This document shows positions 1 to 8,282 of a stretch of DNA of 64,000 nt, piece by piece. The notes under the pieces are model-generated. The model was not told the origin of the DNA and ran no database searches. It was given only the letters and a program-made list of their open reading frames with translations. The translations under genes and the position numbers were made by a program. The stretch is from assembly GCA_964425215.1 (NCBI GenBank), contig CAYRLW010000008.1:1-64000 (forward strand), given 5' to 3'. Positions within the stretch are counted from its first letter, which is position 1, and each line of letters starts with the position of its first letter. This stretch comes from CAYRLW01 sp964425215 (GTDB taxonomy: Bacteria > Spirochaetota > Spirochaetia > Treponematales > Breznakiellaceae).

Positions 1-354
1 GAGTATATCCTTACCATGGCTAACGGGATGGTCTCCCTGGATGCGGACACGGGGGACGAGGATTCCTCGACCTTTATTGACCTTTTGGAAGATTATACCT
101 ATAGCCCCGACAAGGATCTGATGAATGACGCGATCAAGCGGGATACCCGACGGCATTTGGATAAACTGATGGACCGGGAACGGCGGATTCTTATGTATCG
201 ATTCCAATTTTTTGACGGAGAACGGTACACCCTTAAACGGATCGGCGATGAAATGGGCATATCCCCCGAAACGGTCCGGCAAATAGAAATGCGGGCCCTT
301 CGGAAGTTTAAAGAACAGGCGGGCGAGTTACGGGAGTATATGTACGCCTATTAG
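1..354 (+). CDS. sigma-70 family RNA polymerase sigma factor, C-terminal part (5' end outside window)
   Basis: The reading frame is open from base 1, so this is the 3' end of a gene that begins upstream; 117 residues are visible. The C-terminal half has the region 4 pattern of a sigma-70 factor: a DRERRILMYRF helix followed by a helix-turn-helix with GDEMGISPETVRQIEMRALRK, the -35 recognition helix. The acidic stretch before it (DADTGDEDSS) matches the linker between regions 3 and 4 seen in RpoD/RpoS-type factors. It directs RNA polymerase to promoters. Which class it belongs to (primary, RpoS-like or other) cannot be decided without regions 1 and 2. Confidence 0.85.
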   Translation, partial: EYILTMANGMVSLDADTGDEDSSTFIDLLEDYTYSPDKDLMNDAIKRDTRRHLDKLMDRERRILMYRFQFFDGERYTLKRIGDEMGISPETVRQIEMRALRKFKEQAGELREYMYAY

Positions 355-411
355 GCCTTGCTACGTCGTTTTTTTAACGCTCAGAGGGTTTTGAAGGAAC
401 CTCCAGGGTAA

Positions 412-1557
412 TTGACCAAGGGCTCCGTAAAGGGTACCTTTTCGGCAGTGAAGGGGAAAAAAAAGCCGAGACAAAAAAAGCGGAGGCCTTCCACGATTGA
501 AGGCCGCTTGGCGGCCCTGGTGGCGGGTTTTCTGATTTTCGCCGTTATGGCGGTTTTTTTTACGGTTCGTACGACCCGCGGTTCAACGATCCCGATGCCT
601 TCCGTGTCGGTTCCCGAGAATCCACCGAATCCTGCCGGGGACCCATCGACGGTGTCTGGATCCACGAAACCCCAGGGTAACGTACCTAAGACCGTCACCG
701 AGCGGTCAACCACGCCCCCTTCTACCCCAGGGACCGGAGCGTCTGAAAAGCAAACCCCTGGGCCGATGCAATCTCCCCATCCAACAGCTCCCTCGGCGGT
801 TTCTCCCGTCGCCACGGCTAAGCCCGCGAGCCTTCCTGAACGGCCCCCCAAAAAGGAGCCCGTCCATCGGGGGACCATCGCCATCGTGATCGACGACGCG
901 GGGAATAACCTTCGGGAGTTGGAGCCCTTTCTCCGATTCCCCGGGCCTTTGACCATAGCGGTGCTTCCGGGGCTACCCCACTCGGCGGAGGCGGCTCGGA
1001 TGGCCCGGGCGGCGGGCAAAGAAGTGATCCTTCATCAGCCTATGGAAGCGGTGGGGGGGCAGAATCCGGGACCTATGGCCATATACGAAGGGATGACGGA
1101 GGATCAAATTCGAGGGATCCTTCAAAAAAACGTGAACGAAGTTGGGCCCCTGCGGGGTATGAATAACCATCAGGGATCAAAAATCACCGCTAACGAAAAA
1201 GATATGGGGATCATACTCGCTTTTTGTCGTGAAAAAGGGTTATATTATTTAGATTCGAAGACCACCGGAGAAACGGTCGTTCCCGCCGTCGCGGCGAGGA
1301 TAGGAATACCATTTAGGGAGCGCGATGTGTTTATTGACAACATTCAAGAGAAAGCGGCGATGATCCGTTACGTACAAGAGGGGCTTCAAAAAGCCGAAAG
1401 GAAGGGCGCCGCCGTAATGATTGGCCACGCGTGGTCTTCCCAGTTAGCGTCTACCCTAACGGAGTTGTATCCCGAATTGGTAGCCCAGGGATTTACCCTG
1501 TCGGATCTCTCACAAATCGTCATGGGTACGTGGGATAATGAAAGTTTTGGGGATTGA
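412..1557 (+). CDS. divergent polysaccharide deacetylase (YibQ/DUF610 family), membrane anchored
   Basis: 381 residues from a TTG start. Residues 1-25 are Lys/Arg rich, followed by one membrane segment (LAALVAGFLIFAVMAVFF, about 30-50), so the protein is probably anchored with its catalytic part outside the cytoplasm. A Pro/Thr/Ser-rich linker follows to about residue 155. The rest is the divergent polysaccharide deacetylase domain: IAIVIDDAGNN (metal-binding Asp pair), ILHQPMEA, MNNHQGSK and IGHAW. In this family the residues resemble NodB-type deacetylases; the substrate is unknown but peptidoglycan or a periplasmic glycan is likely. The start is uncertain: no in-frame ATG precedes the membrane segment, and an AAGGA lies about 14 nt upstream of the TTG. 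It overlaps tsaD by 20 bp. Confidence 0.8.
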   Translation: MTKGSVKGTFSAVKGKKKPRQKKRRPSTIEGRLAALVAGFLIFAVMAVFFTVRTTRGSTIPMPSVSVPENPPNPAGDPSTVSGSTKPQGNVPKTVTERSTTPPSTPGTGASEKQTPGPMQSPHPTAPSAVSPVATAKPASLPERPPKKEPVHRGTIAIVIDDAGNNLRELEPFLRFPGPLTIAVLPGLPHSAEAARMARAAGKEVILHQPMEAVGGQNPGPMAIYEGMTEDQIRGILQKNVNEVGPLRGMNNHQGSKITANEKDMGIILAFCREKGLYYLDSKTTGETVVPAVAARIGIPFRERDVFIDNIQEKAAMIRYVQEGLQKAERKGAAVMIGHAWSSQLASTLTELYPELVAQGFTLSDLSQIVMGTWDNESFGD

Positions 1558-2557
1558 GTCCTCCTGCGACGAGTGCGCCGCCTCGGTGGTGGAGGATGGT
1601 CAGCGGATCCTTTCCAACGTGGTGGCCACCCAAATTCCCTATCACGCGGTGTTTCAGGGGGTAGTACCGGAGATCGCGAGCCGCACCCACACCCAATGGA
1701 TCGTGGGGGTCGTAAAAAACGCCCTTGCCGACGCGGGCTTACGGAGCGACCAGGTGGACGCGGTGGCCGCTACCGCCCATCCGGGACTACTGGGTTCCCT
1801 TTTGGTGGGTCTTAACTTTGGCAAAAGCTACGCCTGGAGCCTTAACCTTCCCTTTATTGCCGTGGACCACATGCTGGCCCACCTGTACGCCCCCCAGCTT
1901 CAGGAAAGCCTGGCGTATCCTTTTTTGGGTCTTTTAGTCAGCGGGGGGCATACCATAATTTGCCGGGTGGATAGTTTTGACGATATAACCGTGTTGGGAA
2001 CCACCATCGACGACGCGGTGGGCGAGGCTTTTGATAAGGTTTCCAAGTACTACGGCTTTGGCTACCCCGGGGGCTCGTATATCGACCGGTTGGCGGCCAC
2101 GGGAAATCCCGAGGCCTTTAAGTTCCCCCTGCCCAACCTGTACAAGGGCGCCCACCGTTACGATGTATCCTATTCGGGTCTAAAAACCGCCGTCATTAAC
2201 CAGCTGGATCAATTTCGCAATCCCCAGGAAAAGGGGCCCCCTAAAGACGAGGACGTGGCCGCGTCGTTTCAGAAAACCGCCGTGGAAATCCTTTTACGGA
2301 GCCTGTTCCGCGCGGTGGAGGATACGGGGCTAACCACCATCGTCGCCGGAGGTGGCGTGGCGGCCAACTCGTACCTCCGGTCCCGGTTGGCCGAACGGAA
2401 GGATTTGGTCTGCCACTTTCCGCCCCTGGAACTCTGCGGGGACAACGGCGCCATGGTGGCGGGTATCGCGTACCGTTACCTGATCCGGGGGGACCGGTCT
2501 CCTTTGGATGTAACCGCCTCGGCCCGGGTCAAAGCCTTTAAACGCCGCTACCCCTGA
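1538..2557 (+). CDS. tsaD: tRNA N6-adenosine threonylcarbamoyltransferase TsaD
   Basis: 339 residues, normal length for TsaD (Gcp/YgjD). With TsaB and TsaE it transfers the threonylcarbamoyl group from TC-AMP to A37 of ANN-decoding tRNAs in the cytoplasm. The sequence shows the ASKHA fold start (LGIESSCDECAASVV), the metal-binding HMLAH motif at residues 111-115, GLLVSGGHT and the late GGGVAANSYLR nucleotide loop. The start overlaps the end of the deacetylase gene by 20 bp, implying translational coupling. It converges on the MinD-like gene with only 13 bp between stop codons, so there is no room for a long terminator. Confidence 0.97.
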   Translation: MKVLGIESSCDECAASVVEDGQRILSNVVATQIPYHAVFQGVVPEIASRTHTQWIVGVVKNALADAGLRSDQVDAVAATAHPGLLGSLLVGLNFGKSYAWSLNLPFIAVDHMLAHLYAPQLQESLAYPFLGLLVSGGHTIICRVDSFDDITVLGTTIDDAVGEAFDKVSKYYGFGYPGGSYIDRLAATGNPEAFKFPLPNLYKGAHRYDVSYSGLKTAVINQLDQFRNPQEKGPPKDEDVAASFQKTAVEILLRSLFRAVEDTGLTTIVAGGGVAANSYLRSRLAERKDLVCHFPPLELCGDNGAMVAGIAYRYLIRGDRSPLDVTASARVKAFKRRYP

Positions 2558-2570
2558 TCCTGTTGTAGGG

Positions 2571-3566
2571 TTAAAGGAACGTTTCCTTTGGGGCTTCCAG
2601 GTTCGAAAGCCCCTCCTCCGCCACGTCGACCAGGTCCTCGTTGTCCTGGTAAAGCTTGGGGGGGCGAGGCGCGGGGGAACAGGCGATACGCCGGGCTATG
2701 GAGCGCAGGGTAAGGGCGTAGGGGCTTTGGCTGGAGCCCAGCAAAACAGGACGCCGTTCCACCACCGACCGGGGTACCGCCGGGTCCCGGGGGATAAAAC
2801 CGATATATTCGATGGAAAGCCCTAAATTGCGGACCGTAATATCCCGAAGCCGCACCCCCACGGACACGTCCTTCCCCGAGCTTCCCTGGTTGATGACAAT
2901 CCGGGGGTACAGGTCGGTTAACTGGCCCAGGGCGGCCTTCGCCGTATCGGGAAACTGCTCCAGGAGCCTCTGTTTTAATAGGGGTAGGGAATCGGAGGTC
3001 CCCTCTATTTTTTGGGAGAAAAAGTCCACGATCATGGCCCGTTCGGGACCCCGGGGGGGAAAGGATCGAAACAGGGCCCGGAAAAGGGTGGTTTTTAAAA
3101 AGGAATAGGCGTTCAAAACGGCGGTAACCTCGGGAACCGTAACCACGATGCCCTCCGAGGCGGTTAGAAAAAAGTCCACCGTGTTGTAGGAGGACCCGGC
3201 GCCTAAATCTAAGACCACATAATCCGCCACCAGGGCCCCTAGGCCTTTGATGATTTTTTGTTTGGTAAAAAACTCCAGGTTGGCGGTTCCAGGGAGCAGG
3301 GCGTCCCCGGGGATAAAGAACAGTTTCGGGACCCCGGTTTCTACCAGCAGGGCCTCCAGGTTGGGCTCCTTTTTATATATCAGGTTCCCGATCCCCGGAT
3401 GTTTGTTTTTTATGCCCAAAAGGGTGTGGAGGTTCGCGCCCCCCAAATCCAAATCCACCAGGACGGTGCTTTTCCCCTGTTCCGCCAAGGCGATGGCTAG
3501 ATTGACGGCGAAGACGCTTTTACCTACCCCGCCCTTACCCGAGGCTATGGGAATGGTGACACTCAT
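2571..3566 (-). CDS. MinD/FlhG-like P-loop ATPase
   Basis: 331 residues. The deviant Walker A motif SGKGGVGKS (about 9-17), LVDLDLGGANLH and DYVVLDLGAG place it in the ParA/MinD/FlhG group of membrane- or pole-associated ATPases. The context does not identify the partner: FlhG normally sits next to flhF and flagellar genes, which are absent here. The central region (about 160-230) is longer than in MinD and contains FFSQKIEGTSDSLPLLKQRL. The C-terminus lacks an obvious MinD amphipathic membrane-targeting helix. FlhG-like control of flagellar number, or an uncharacterised spirochaete MinD-type ATPase, are the best guesses. Confidence 0.8.
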   Translation of the reverse strand: MSVTIPIASGKGGVGKSVFAVNLAIALAEQGKSTVLVDLDLGGANLHTLLGIKNKHPGIGNLIYKKEPNLEALLVETGVPKLFFIPGDALLPGTANLEFFTKQKIIKGLGALVADYVVLDLGAGSSYNTVDFFLTASEGIVVTVPEVTAVLNAYSFLKTTLFRALFRSFPPRGPERAMIVDFFSQKIEGTSDSLPLLKQRLLEQFPDTAKAALGQLTDLYPRIVINQGSSGKDVSVGVRLRDITVRNLGLSIEYIGFIPRDPAVPRSVVERRPVLLGSSQSPYALTLRSIARRIACSPAPRPPKLYQDNEDLVDVAEEGLSNLEAPKETFL

Positions 3567-3651
3567 GCCTAAGGTATAGTATATTTTCCCGCAAGTTTCG
3601 ACCCGTTCCGTTTTTTTTAAGTGGGGTATGGTAATTTCCGTGGAGGATTGG

Positions 3652-4563
3652 ATGAAACAATGGAAACCGGGGCTTGGTCAAGGTTTAGCCCTTCTTTTTT
3701 GTATCTCCCTGTTCTATTCCTGCGCCACGGCGAAACCGTCTGCCCCGCCGCCCCCTCCAATAGTCTCGAACCCCGAAACGCCCCTGCTCCGCCTCCGGTA
3801 CACTGGTGTTGGACCCGTAGGCCAGGATGTGGGGATCCAGGGAACCTTGACCGTGGAAAACACCCTTTCCCAGACCCTTCGTCTTGATGGGGCGGACATT
3901 CGCGTGTCTTTGGATGGAAACCCGATCGATCCTCAATCTAAAGCAATCTTTGGCTCTCCCCTCTTCCCCCTAGAGGTTCCAGGCCATTCGGTTCGGACCA
4001 TCGATTTCCTGTATCCCCTGGAGGAGCGTTTCCTGGTAGATCGGCGGGACAAGGGCGAAGGGGGGGAATCCCACCGGGTGGAGATAACTGCGGAGCTGAA
4101 GGGTGTTTCCCCTGAAAACTCCCACCCCTGGGTCCTTCGCGCACAGGGGGAGGGGACCTTCCCCCGGATCCGGGAACCCGTATTTACCATCACCGCCATT
4201 CGGATCCTCCAGGCGGAGCTTATCAATACCCGCTTTTTGGTTACCCTGAGGATCGATAACCCTAACCCCTTCCCGGTGGAACTTTTCCGTTTTCGCTACG
4301 AACTGTACGGGGATAGGCGTTTTTGGGCTGACGGTGAGGTCCAGGACGTTTTACGGGTAGAAGGCCGATCTTCCACGGAACGGCAAATCGGCCTGGTAAT
4401 GAATTTTATCGATATGAGAAGGGAACTGCTGGATAGAATCATCGCCCTAAAGTCGGTGGACTACCGATTTACAGGAGAAGCCCAAATCTCCCTGGATTTG
4501 GGGTATATCAAGGACTTTGAAAGCTCCTTTGATCAGTCGGGGGTAGCGGCGGTCAGCGAATAG
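3652..4563 (+). CDS. predicted lipoprotein with LEA14-like beta domains
   Basis: About 303 residues. The start at 3652 is preferred over the upstream ATG at 3628 because GGAGG lies six bases before it. The N-terminus is a lipoprotein signal (hydrophobic GLALLFCISLFYSC, Cys near residue 23). The mature part is beta-rich and has the look of the LEA14/water-stress domain: RLRYTGVGPVGQDVGIQGTL and, near residue 200, TRFLVTLRIDNPNPFPVELF, where the NPNPFPV turn is typical of that family. It is probably attached to the inner or outer membrane facing the periplasm. No enzymatic motif is visible and the function is unknown. It converges on the EpmA-like gene with 12 bp between stops. Confidence 0.7.
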   Translation: MKQWKPGLGQGLALLFCISLFYSCATAKPSAPPPPPIVSNPETPLLRLRYTGVGPVGQDVGIQGTLTVENTLSQTLRLDGADIRVSLDGNPIDPQSKAIFGSPLFPLEVPGHSVRTIDFLYPLEERFLVDRRDKGEGGESHRVEITAELKGVSPENSHPWVLRAQGEGTFPRIREPVFTITAIRILQAELINTRFLVTLRIDNPNPFPVELFRFRYELYGDRRFWADGEVQDVLRVEGRSSTERQIGLVMNFIDMRRELLDRIIALKSVDYRFTGEAQISLDLGYIKDFESSFDQSGVAAVSE

Positions 4564-4575
4564 GCTCCCAATTCC

Positions 4576-5601
4576 TTACAGATGGTTCTGAACCTCGGTC
4601 ATGGGAAAGGGTAGCACGCCGTCGATGGTAGAACGGCCCGTCAGAACCATCAAAAGCCGGTCCAGCCCCAGGGCAACCCCGGAACAACGGGGAAAGGGCG
4701 TCGGCTTCCCGTCCTCCCCTCGGTAGCGGGGTAAAAAGGTCTTCCAATAGTCCGGGTCCAGCTGGTGGGGAACCAGGGCCTCCCTTTGTTTTTCCTCCCC
4801 CTCCCGCAGAAAGTAGCGCCGAACTTCCTCCGCGTCGGTTTCCTCGGAGTAGCAGTTGGCTAACTCGACGCCCCGGGCGTAGAGTTCCCACCGTTCCTTT
4901 GCCTGACCTCCGGGCAGAGTCTTGGCTAGACAGGGGACAAAGGCGGGGTAGTCCATTAAGATCACCGGCGTATCCCGGGGCAGGGAGGGCTCTACCGTAT
5001 GGACAAAAATAAGGTTGTACAGATCCTCCAGGGATAACCATGCGGGGGGATCCAGGCCCAGACGACGGGCCTCCGCGTCCAGGCGTAGGGTTCCCTCCTC
5101 CACCGCGCCGTACAGGGAGAAACCCGCCCACTTTTGGAACGCCTCTTCCATGGAAATTCTTAAAAAGGGGGGCCGCAGTTCCTTCGCCGTTTCGGAAGTC
5201 ATAAGAGCGCGCCAAAGGTCTTCGGTTATTGCGATGGAATCCCTGTAATCGGCTTCCATGGTGTAAAATTCCAGCATGGTAAACTCGGGGCTGTGAATTC
5301 GGCCCACCGATTCGCCGTTTCTAAAGCATTTGCTTATCTGATAGATACTTTTCCCATGGTCGGCGATGATCTTTTTCATCCACAGTTCCGGTGAAGGAAC
5401 CAGCCAGTACGGTTGTTCCCGGCTTTGGGAATGGGAATCCGGCGGCCGTAGGTAGGTGGTTTCGAACACCTCCAAACAGGTTTCGGGAATAAGGTTGGGC
5501 GCCAGCACGGGGGTATCCACCTCCAGGTACCCGCGGCGGTCAAAAAATTGCCGGGTAGACGCAAAAAGACGGCTCCGTTGGGTTAACATTTCCAAATCCA
5601 T
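4576..5601 (-). CDS. epmA: EpmA/PoxA-like class II lysyl-tRNA synthetase paralogue (EF-P lysine ligase)
   Basis: 341 residues, the length of EpmA (GenX/PoxA) and far shorter than LysS, because the anticodon-binding domain is missing. Class II aminoacyl-tRNA synthetase motifs are present: motif 1 around RGYLEVDTPVL, motif 2 FRNGESVGRIHSPEFTMLE and motif 3 GVALGLDRLLMVL. In characterised bacteria EpmA attaches beta-lysine to a Lys of elongation factor P. Its partner EpmB is not in this window. The start at 5601 follows an AAGGA 7 nt upstream; a longer frame to 5652 lacks one. One copy of the TTCAACRAAGGTTGAG dispersed motif lies directly upstream (5614-5629). Confidence 0.88.
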   Translation of the reverse strand: MDLEMLTQRSRLFASTRQFFDRRGYLEVDTPVLAPNLIPETCLEVFETTYLRPPDSHSQSREQPYWLVPSPELWMKKIIADHGKSIYQISKCFRNGESVGRIHSPEFTMLEFYTMEADYRDSIAITEDLWRALMTSETAKELRPPFLRISMEEAFQKWAGFSLYGAVEEGTLRLDAEARRLGLDPPAWLSLEDLYNLIFVHTVEPSLPRDTPVILMDYPAFVPCLAKTLPGGQAKERWELYARGVELANCYSEETDAEEVRRYFLREGEEKQREALVPHQLDPDYWKTFLPRYRGEDGKPTPFPRCSGVALGLDRLLMVLTGRSTIDGVLPFPMTEVQNHL

Positions 5602-5613
5602 GGTTTTTCCTTG

Positions 5614-5629
5614 TTCAACAAAGGTTGAG
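5614..5629 (+). repeat. dispersed motif copy (TTCAACAAAGGTTGAG)
   Basis: One change from consensus, in the 141-bp murD-epmA spacer directly upstream of the epmA ribosome binding site. Confidence 0.7.
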
Positions 5630-5657
5630 GCGCCGGTTCTTTCGGGCCCCACGACGA

Positions 5658-5744
5658 CGGTCGGCCTGGTTCCTTGTCCACCCGCCAGAGTGGCCCTTCG
5701 GCGTCAGGCGGGCTGACTCCTAGTCGCCGGTCGGACTGGTTCCT
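5658..5744. repeat. pair of 17-bp direct repeats
   Basis: CGGTCGGCCTGGTTCCT at 5658-5674 and the same with one change at 5728-5744, 70 bp apart in the murD-epmA spacer. A CCCGCC/GGCGGG hairpin lies between them. The second repeat contains part of the murD stop codon. Confidence 0.65.
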
Positions 5745-7197
5745 ACGCGAGCCTGATGACCGCCTCTTTCCATTTTTTCCCCCGGTCAAACTCGTTGAGG
5801 AACATGCCAAAGGACGCGCACCCCGGCGAAAGGACCACCGAATCCCCCGGCGAAGCGGCGCGGATGGCCGCCAAAACCGCCGCGTCCAGGTTGTCAAAGG
5901 GCCCCTGGTACCCAAGACCCCGCTGGTCCAGCAGGGCCGCCAGCTTGGCGCTTCCCGTTCCCTCTAGTAGAATAATCGCCCTGGTCCGGTCCGCCGCGGA
6001 AGCCAGGGGACTAAAATCCAGGGCCTTATCCGTACCCCCCGTCACGAGGATGGGGGGCCTGTCAAAGGAATCGATGGCCGCGGCGGCGGCTTCAGGGATG
6101 GTGGCCGCCGTATCGTTGTAGAAACGGACCCCCCCCCGTTCGTGGAAAAACTCCAACCGGTGCTCGATCCCCGGGAACTCGTCCAGGGCGCCCTTTAGTT
6201 CCTGGGCCGGGTACCCCAGGTCCAGCAGACCGAGCGCCGCGGCCAGGAGGTTCTTTTTTTGATGGTACCCCGCCAGGCGGGGGGCGGAACCCACCACTTC
6301 CACAACCTTCCCATCCCCAAGGCGGGCCACCGCCGGTCCCGTTTTGCCGCTTTCATCCCCATCTTTGACGATCCACCCACCCGGCAGATCCGGAGGAAGG
6401 GGGGTGTCGCTGTACAACAAGGATCGGCCGGGGGTTTCCCGGGCAAAGGAAAGACCCCAGGAATCGTTGGCCGAAACGGTGGCGTCGGTCCGGTTCTGCC
6501 CCTGGTAGATCACCCGTTTATCCGCCACGTAGGCTTCCATGGTTCCGTACCGATCCAAATGATCTCTCAGGATGGTCGTGATGACGGCGATGCGGGGCTT
6601 AAGCAGGGCCCGGTCTCCCAAGCGACGGCCCCGCAGGTCCCCCAACTGCCAGCTGGACAGTTCCAGCACCACCGTATCTTCTGCCCTTACCTGGTCTAGG
6701 AACGTTAGGGGCGACAGGGTGATGTTTCCCCCCAGGTACACCGTCGCGGAACCTTTAACACTTGCGAAGTTGGCGGAAGCCTTTGCGGCGTTAGCGGACA
6801 CCAGGGCGTCCAGGGCCCAGCGGAGGGCCGACGCGGTGCTGGATTTGCCCTTGGAACCCGTAACCGCGATAAGAGTCCCGGGACAATCGGCTAAAAAGAG
6901 GGATATATCCGTTTCTATTCGTCGGGCTACCGCTAAATAGGGGGAATCGGGCTTTACGGCGGGGTTTTTTACCACCAGGTCGGCACCGCTAAAGTCCCCC
7001 ATTTCGTGCTTTCCCAGCACGTAGCGGATCGGCAGTCCTTCCAACTGGGCGATGGAGGGGGCCAGAACCCCCTCGTCCCGCAGGTCCGTCACCGTCACCA
7101 GGGCTCCCTTTTTGGCTAAATACCGGGCCGACTCCAACCCGCCGCCGTGGAGGCCCAATCCCATCACCGTTACTCGAAGACCCGCGTATTTAGACAT
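5743..7197 (-). CDS. murD: UDP-N-acetylmuramoyl-L-alanine--D-glutamate ligase MurD
   Basis: About 484 residues. It adds D-glutamate to UDP-MurNAc-L-Ala in cytoplasmic peptidoglycan synthesis. Visible features are the N-terminal Rossmann-like domain (VMGLGLHGGG), the ATP-binding loop VTGSKGKSST (about 112-121), a central ligase domain with ITTILRDHLDRYGTMEAYV, and the C-terminal domain beginning at FPGIEHRLEF with FYNDTAATIPEA. An AAGGAG precedes both the TTG at 7200 and the ATG at 7197; the ATG is preferred. It overlaps the upstream unknown gene by 8 bp, so the two are one operon. The stop codon lies inside the second copy of a 17-bp direct repeat (5728-5744). Confidence 0.95.
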   Translation of the reverse strand: MSKYAGLRVTVMGLGLHGGGLESARYLAKKGALVTVTDLRDEGVLAPSIAQLEGLPIRYVLGKHEMGDFSGADLVVKNPAVKPDSPYLAVARRIETDISLFLADCPGTLIAVTGSKGKSSTASALRWALDALVSANAAKASANFASVKGSATVYLGGNITLSPLTFLDQVRAEDTVVLELSSWQLGDLRGRRLGDRALLKPRIAVITTILRDHLDRYGTMEAYVADKRVIYQGQNRTDATVSANDSWGLSFARETPGRSLLYSDTPLPPDLPGGWIVKDGDESGKTGPAVARLGDGKVVEVVGSAPRLAGYHQKKNLLAAALGLLDLGYPAQELKGALDEFPGIEHRLEFFHERGGVRFYNDTAATIPEAAAAAIDSFDRPPILVTGGTDKALDFSPLASAADRTRAIILLEGTGSAKLAALLDQRGLGYQGPFDNLDAAVLAAIRAASPGDSVVLSPGCASFGMFLNEFDRGKKWKEAVIRLA

Positions 7198-8137
7198 CAA
7201 TCCTGAACTCCTTCTGCTCGTTTTCGTTAAGATAGGGGGTAACGGTGATATTCGTCCAGGGTGTTACCAAAGAGGGGGGAACGCGGGCCCTAATTTCCTT
7301 AAAAAGGGGAAGATTTTCCGAAAAGGATTCGGTCGTAAGGGCCTGCTGGATCTTTTCCATATAGGGCAGTAAAAACCCCAGGGCCCCGTGGAGCAGGGGA
7401 ATCTGGGTTCTCCGTTTCTCCGGTCTGGGGTCCAGGATCGATAGGCAGAGGGTTTTATACTTGCAGGTAAAGGGGTAATAGGGATAGGTTCGTTTGCCCG
7501 GAGGAAGAAACAGCTTGGAAAAGAACTTGGTCAGTTCCATATCCATCCAAATACCCCGAACCAGGTACCCCTTACCCGTTTCACCGATCCACGTCTGGGA
7601 TATGGTCTGCCGGATCGTAAAGGCTATTATTTTCCCCAACTCGGTTATCACGGAAACCAGGGGGATCACATCGCTTTCTAGGTATAAGCGGTTGCTTCGG
7701 TACGCCGCGGTCGTATCGTTGCTTCCCCTCCGCAGTTCCTCCGATTCCAGGGGTCTGTACAGTAGATTGATCCGTATAAGGTATAAATAGTAGGAATCCT
7801 CTATTTTATAGATTCGATAAAAACAGGGTTTTTGAATTTCCGAGGGGTCAAAAAAATAGGTTAGGTCGGAAAAAAAGGGCGGGACGGCCGGAAGCAGGTG
7901 GTCTATAAAATCCCGGAGCGCCGTGGCGTACTCCACGCTGGGGGTGCTCTGACGGACATCGTGGTGGATGGGAAAACTGGGGACCACGATCGGCTGGGCC
8001 AGGCGAATAAAAAACTCTTCCCCCGAATTGAAATGGAAGGTAAACGGAATTTCCGTGGACGGCCCCAGGGTAGCTAATTTTTCGTTGATGATCCCATCCG
8101 CGTAGCCGGGACGGATTTCGTTTACCAACTGTTCCAT
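7190..8137 (-). CDS. conserved-looking protein of unknown function upstream of murD
   Basis: About 315 residues, not recognised. No signal peptide or membrane segment is seen. The sequence is rich in aromatic residues and Pro (PFTFHFNSGEEFFIRL, FFDPSEIQKPCFYRIYKIEDSYYLYLI), suggesting a compact beta-containing fold. The ORF extends upstream to 8308, but a good promoter (TTGCAA, 17 bp, TATGAT at 8148-8176) overlaps the first candidate ATG at 8152, so translation most likely begins at the ATG at 8137, ten bases after the -10 box. It is cotranscribed with murD, so a cell-envelope role is possible but unproven. Confidence 0.65.
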   Translation of the reverse strand: MEQLVNEIRPGYADGIINEKLATLGPSTEIPFTFHFNSGEEFFIRLAQPIVVPSFPIHHDVRQSTPSVEYATALRDFIDHLLPAVPPFFSDLTYFFDPSEIQKPCFYRIYKIEDSYYLYLIRINLLYRPLESEELRRGSNDTTAAYRSNRLYLESDVIPLVSVITELGKIIAFTIRQTISQTWIGETGKGYLVRGIWMDMELTKFFSKLFLPPGKRTYPYYPFTCKYKTLCLSILDPRPEKRRTQIPLLHGALGFLLPYMEKIQQALTTESFSENLPLFKEIRARVPPSLVTPWTNITVTPYLNENEQKEFRIDV

Positions 8138-8147
8138 TATACCTACG

Positions 8148-8176
8148 ATCATACCGCCCCCGGCGGGGCTTTGCAA
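8148..8176 (-). promoter_or_regulatory. sigma-70 promoter of the unknown gene-murD operon
   Basis: TTGCAA and TATGAT are separated by 17 bp on the minus strand. The -10 box ends ten bases before the ATG at 8137, leaving a leader of only a few nucleotides and excluding the upstream ATG at 8152 as start. Confidence 0.6.
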
Positions 8177-8202
8177 ATGGGAGAGGAAAAACCGTGGCGG
8201 TA

Positions 8203-8231
8203 TTGAGAGGTCCGCCCAAAATGGGTATACT
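8203..8231 (+). promoter_or_regulatory. sigma-70 promoter of tyrS
   Basis: TTGAGA (8203-8208), 17-bp spacer, TATACT (8226-8231). It is divergent from the promoter at 8148-8176. The predicted leader of about 45 nt contains a small CGCCGC/GCGGCG hairpin before the start codon. Confidence 0.65.
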
Positions 8232-8282
8232 GCCCCCGCCGCCGGTGGAAAGCGGCGTATTTTTACCCTAGGATGGAAGCCC

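Noticed and set aside
4553..5215. 220-codon minus-strand ORF
   Set aside because: It is a shifted frame of epmA on the same strand; rich in Gly/Arg/Pro, no motif.
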